Shown: positions 5,705 to 7,412 of the stretch, in pieces
Layout of the letters: each line of letters begins with the position of its first letter
How positions within the stretch are numbered: position 1 is the stretch's first letter
From: Anaerolineales bacterium
GTDB lineage: Bacteria; Chloroflexota; Anaerolineae; Anaerolineales; Villigracilaceae
DNA length: 7,412 bases
Reading direction: 5' to 3'
Assembly: GCA_024763295.1 (NCBI GenBank)
Contig: JANTFU010000108.1
Location: forward strand, 1 to 7,412
The notes under the pieces: generated by a model
Databases searched by the model: none
The model's input: the letters and a program-made list of their open reading frames with translations, nothing else
Told to the model about the DNA's origin: nothing
Program-made: the position numbers and the translations under genes

Positions 5705-7027
5705 TTTTGTCAAAACAGCCCTCACCGCCGCAGTGGAAAAAATGGAACCTGCGGCGAGGACGATTTTCTGATCCCCGGCGATTTCCAACGCCCGTGCAAC
5801 TGCGGCTTCGACAGGCTCAATCGCTTCGCTCTTAAGTCCGGCTTGGTCGGCGTGTGGACGCAGTTCTTCCGGCGAGCGGGCGCGTGGGTGGTCGGCGCGC
5901 GTTAGGATGACGGTATCCACACGCGGGGCGAGAATTTTGAGCATTTTACGCGCATTTTTATCTTCTGAAACACCGAAAATCAAAACGCAGGGCGTTTCGG
6001 GGAAATATTCGTTCAGGGTCAGTTTCAGTTTGTGAATCGATGCGGGCGTGTGCGCGGCATCGAGAATAATGGTCGGGTTCTTCTCTTGGAAGATTTCAAA
6101 ACGGGCGTGCCATTCGGTTTCGATAAAGCCTTGTTTGATGTGCGGGGCGCTGAAGACCAAACCGCGTTGTCGGGCGATGGTCAGCGCAGCATACGCTGTA
6201 ACCGCGTTCTCAACCTGATGATCGCCTAAAAGCGGAATACTAAGACGTGACTTGACCACTTTCTGATAGCCTTGCGGCTCGAACCACACATCAAAGACTT
6301 GCCCGTCGATGGTGCGCTTTTTGATTTGGTAGTGGACATCGCGTCCAACGAGGGTTAACGGTGCATCCATCTCTTCAGCCCGCAGTTCAAAAACGGGGAC
6401 AACTTCCTCTTTCTGGGGCGCAACGACAAAGGGGATATCGTCTTTGACGATGCCGGCTTTTTCGCGGGCAATCTGCTTGAGCGTATCTCCCAGTACGGCG
6501 GTATGTTCCTTCGAGATGGAAGTGATGACCGAGACGAGCGGTGTGACGATATTGGTCGCGTCCAGTCGTCCACCCAAACCGACTTCGATGACCGCTACAT
6601 CCACTTTTTGGCGAGAGAAGTAAAGAAAACCGAGCGCGGTGGTCAGTTCGAAGGTGGTGATGTAGGGCACTTGCTCGACGAAGGGTTTGATTTCTTCGAC
6701 GAGGGCGCTAAATTCATCCTGCGGGATGGGCACTCTGTTAATTTGTATCCGCTCGGTAAATTCTTGCAGGTGAGGGGATGTATACAACCCAACTTTGTGG
6801 TCGGCAGCACGCAAGGCACTTTCGATGAAGGCGGCTGTGGAACCTTTGCCCTTGGAACCGGCAATATGGATGATGGGATAGTCATTTTGCGGGTCGCCAA
6901 GTAAGGACATGAGTTGGCGCATGCGCTCAAGGTTAAACTCGGCTTTGGCGAGTTCGGAAGCATGTTTCAGGCTATAATCTACGAAGCTGTAGAGGTAATC
7001 GAGGGCGTTTTGATAGTTGGTATTCAT
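5699..7027 (-). CDS. folC: Folylpolyglutamate synthase / dihydrofolate synthase (Mur ligase family)
   Basis: This 442-residue protein matches the FolC family in length and motif order. FolC adds glutamate to folates with ATP and, in bifunctional forms, makes dihydrofolate from dihydropteroate. The P-loop is GSKGKGS (57-63, Lys61), then TSPHL (83-87) with Mg-site Ser84, EVGLGGRLDATN (148-159) with Glu148, KEHTAVLG with His175, and REKAGI with Lys190, the position carbamylated in the family. HQVENAVTA (270-278) begins the link to the C-terminal domain, which carries LDAAHTP (322-328) where many members have LDGAHNP. The residues SK in the P-loop, in place of the common TN, are a conservative variant. 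Sequence alone does not decide whether it does both reactions; no folP or other folate gene is in the window. The start at 7027 lacks a Shine-Dalgarno sequence but lies just downstream of a promoter-like sequence. The stop codon lies inside a palindromic repeat. Confidence 0.96.
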   Translation of the reverse strand: MNTNYQNALDYLYSFVDYSLKHASELAKAEFNLERMRQLMSLLGDPQNDYPIIHIAGSKGKGSTAAFIESALRAADHKVGLYTSPHLQEFTERIQINRVPIPQDEFSALVEEIKPFVEQVPYITTFELTTALGFLYFSRQKVDVAVIEVGLGGRLDATNIVTPLVSVITSISKEHTAVLGDTLKQIAREKAGIVKDDIPFVVAPQKEEVVPVFELRAEEMDAPLTLVGRDVHYQIKKRTIDGQVFDVWFEPQGYQKVVKSRLSIPLLGDHQVENAVTAYAALTIARQRGLVFSAPHIKQGFIETEWHARFEIFQEKNPTIILDAAHTPASIHKLKLTLNEYFPETPCVLIFGVSEDKNARKMLKILAPRVDTVILTRADHPRARSPEELRPHADQAGLKSEAIEPVEAAVARALEIAGDQKIVLAAGSIFSTAAVRAVLTKA

Positions 7028-7034
7028 TGGTAGG

Positions 7035-7063
7035 ATTGTAAATCGTTAAGCGGGATTAGTAAA
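7035..7063 (-). promoter_or_regulatory. Candidate folC promoter, leaderless arrangement
   Basis: On the minus strand TTTACT (7063-7058) and TACAAT (7040-7035) are separated by 17 bases, matching the -35 and -10 consensus at 4 of 6 and 5 of 6 positions. The -10 ends seven bases before the folC ATG, so transcription would begin at or next to the start codon. The missing Shine-Dalgarno sequence fits a leaderless mRNA. Confidence 0.5.
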
Positions 7064-7081
7064 TTGCGAGAAGTGGAAAGT

Positions 7082-7086
7082 GGAGA
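7082..7086 (+). promoter_or_regulatory. Ribosome binding site of the small membrane protein gene
   Basis: GGAGA lies six bases before the ATG at 7093. It is the main evidence that this short reading frame is translated and that the first ATG is used. Confidence 0.65.
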
Positions 7087-7092
7087 GTAGTT

Positions 7093-7377
7093 ATGAGTAA
7101 AGAAAAGCTAATGCTTACTTCTAAAGTTATTAATCGCATCAGTGTGTTTTTTGCAATCGGAGCAGTGGTCTTTTCTATGTTTTTGACGTCGGAAAATGCG
7201 CTTAGTTGGGATTTAAGTTTATATGCTTTAGCCATCGCTGGTGGGACAGGATTGATTAAATTTTTACTCTCTCACGAGGAAAATGGGCTACCCTCGAAGC
7301 AAGCCGTGGGTATTCTCATGGGTGGCATTGTGTTGTCGCTTAGTTTAATTTTTGTGGTTTTTATTTTTAGTAAATAA
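7093..7377 (+). CDS. Small three-helix membrane protein of unknown function
   Basis: I do not recognise this 94-residue protein. It has three hydrophobic stretches long enough to span a membrane: about 13-32 (ISVFFAIGAVVFSMF), about 41-59 (LYALAIAGGTGLIKFLL) and about 70-92. They are joined by short polar loops, SENALSWD and SHEENGLPSKQ. The N-terminus is basic (KEK, then K11 and R15) and would tend to stay in the cytoplasm, placing the C-terminus outside. Glycine-rich segments (AGGTG, MGGI) suggest tight helix packing. A good Shine-Dalgarno sequence precedes the ATG. The gene is divergent from folC across 65 bp and is the only plus-strand gene. Two sampled 60-bp lines have 25 and 23 G/C bases (about 40%), visibly lower than the lon gene. 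It has no signal-peptide cleavage site or catalytic motif that I can see. Confidence 0.75.
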   Translation: MSKEKLMLTSKVINRISVFFAIGAVVFSMFLTSENALSWDLSLYALAIAGGTGLIKFLLSHEENGLPSKQAVGILMGGIVLSLSLIFVVFIFSK

Positions 7378-7412
7378 GTACCTGAGCATAAGTAATTTGG
7401 TAAAACCTGCCC

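Overview
The window looks like an ordinary bacterial chromosome segment of moderate GC content. Five genes in a row lie on the minus strand and one small gene lies on the plus strand at the right edge. The gene set is housekeeping. The intergenic gaps are packed with short palindromic repeats of kinds I associate with Chloroflexota (Anaerolineae-like) genomes, for example the TCATTGCGAAGGAGC type, the TACGCAATACG type and the GACCTGACAG type. The variant FolC P-loop (GSKGKGS) also fits that guess. This is a taxonomic inference from memory, not a demonstrated assignment.

Layout from left to right: (1) an alpha/beta-hydrolase of the carboxylesterase / monoacylglycerol lipase type, cut by the left edge so that its C-terminus is missing; (2) a 138-bp gap with two related hairpins; (3) an M24B Xaa-Pro peptidase with all five metal ligands; (4) a classical short-chain dehydrogenase/reductase with a complete Ser-Tyr-Lys triad; (5) a 317-bp gap with an inverted-repeat pair and a small element bounded by imperfect terminal inverted repeats; (6) a full-length ATP-dependent Lon protease; (7) a 126-bp gap with two further repeats, one of which supplies the folC stop codon; (8) a folylpolyglutamate/dihydrofolate synthase; (9) a 65-bp divergent promoter region; (10) a 94-residue three-helix membrane protein of unknown function on the plus strand.

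The minus-strand genes share an orientation but no obvious pathway. Lon degrades damaged and regulatory proteins to peptides and the Xaa-Pro peptidase could act on proline-containing peptides further down that route, but this link is inference only. FolC serves folate metabolism. The esterase and the SDR have unassigned substrates.

I found no phage, CRISPR, toxin-antitoxin, transposase, tRNA or rRNA signals, and no evidence of a novel multi-gene system. The points most worth a second look are the intergenic repeats, a probable leaderless promoter for folC, and the small divergent membrane protein.
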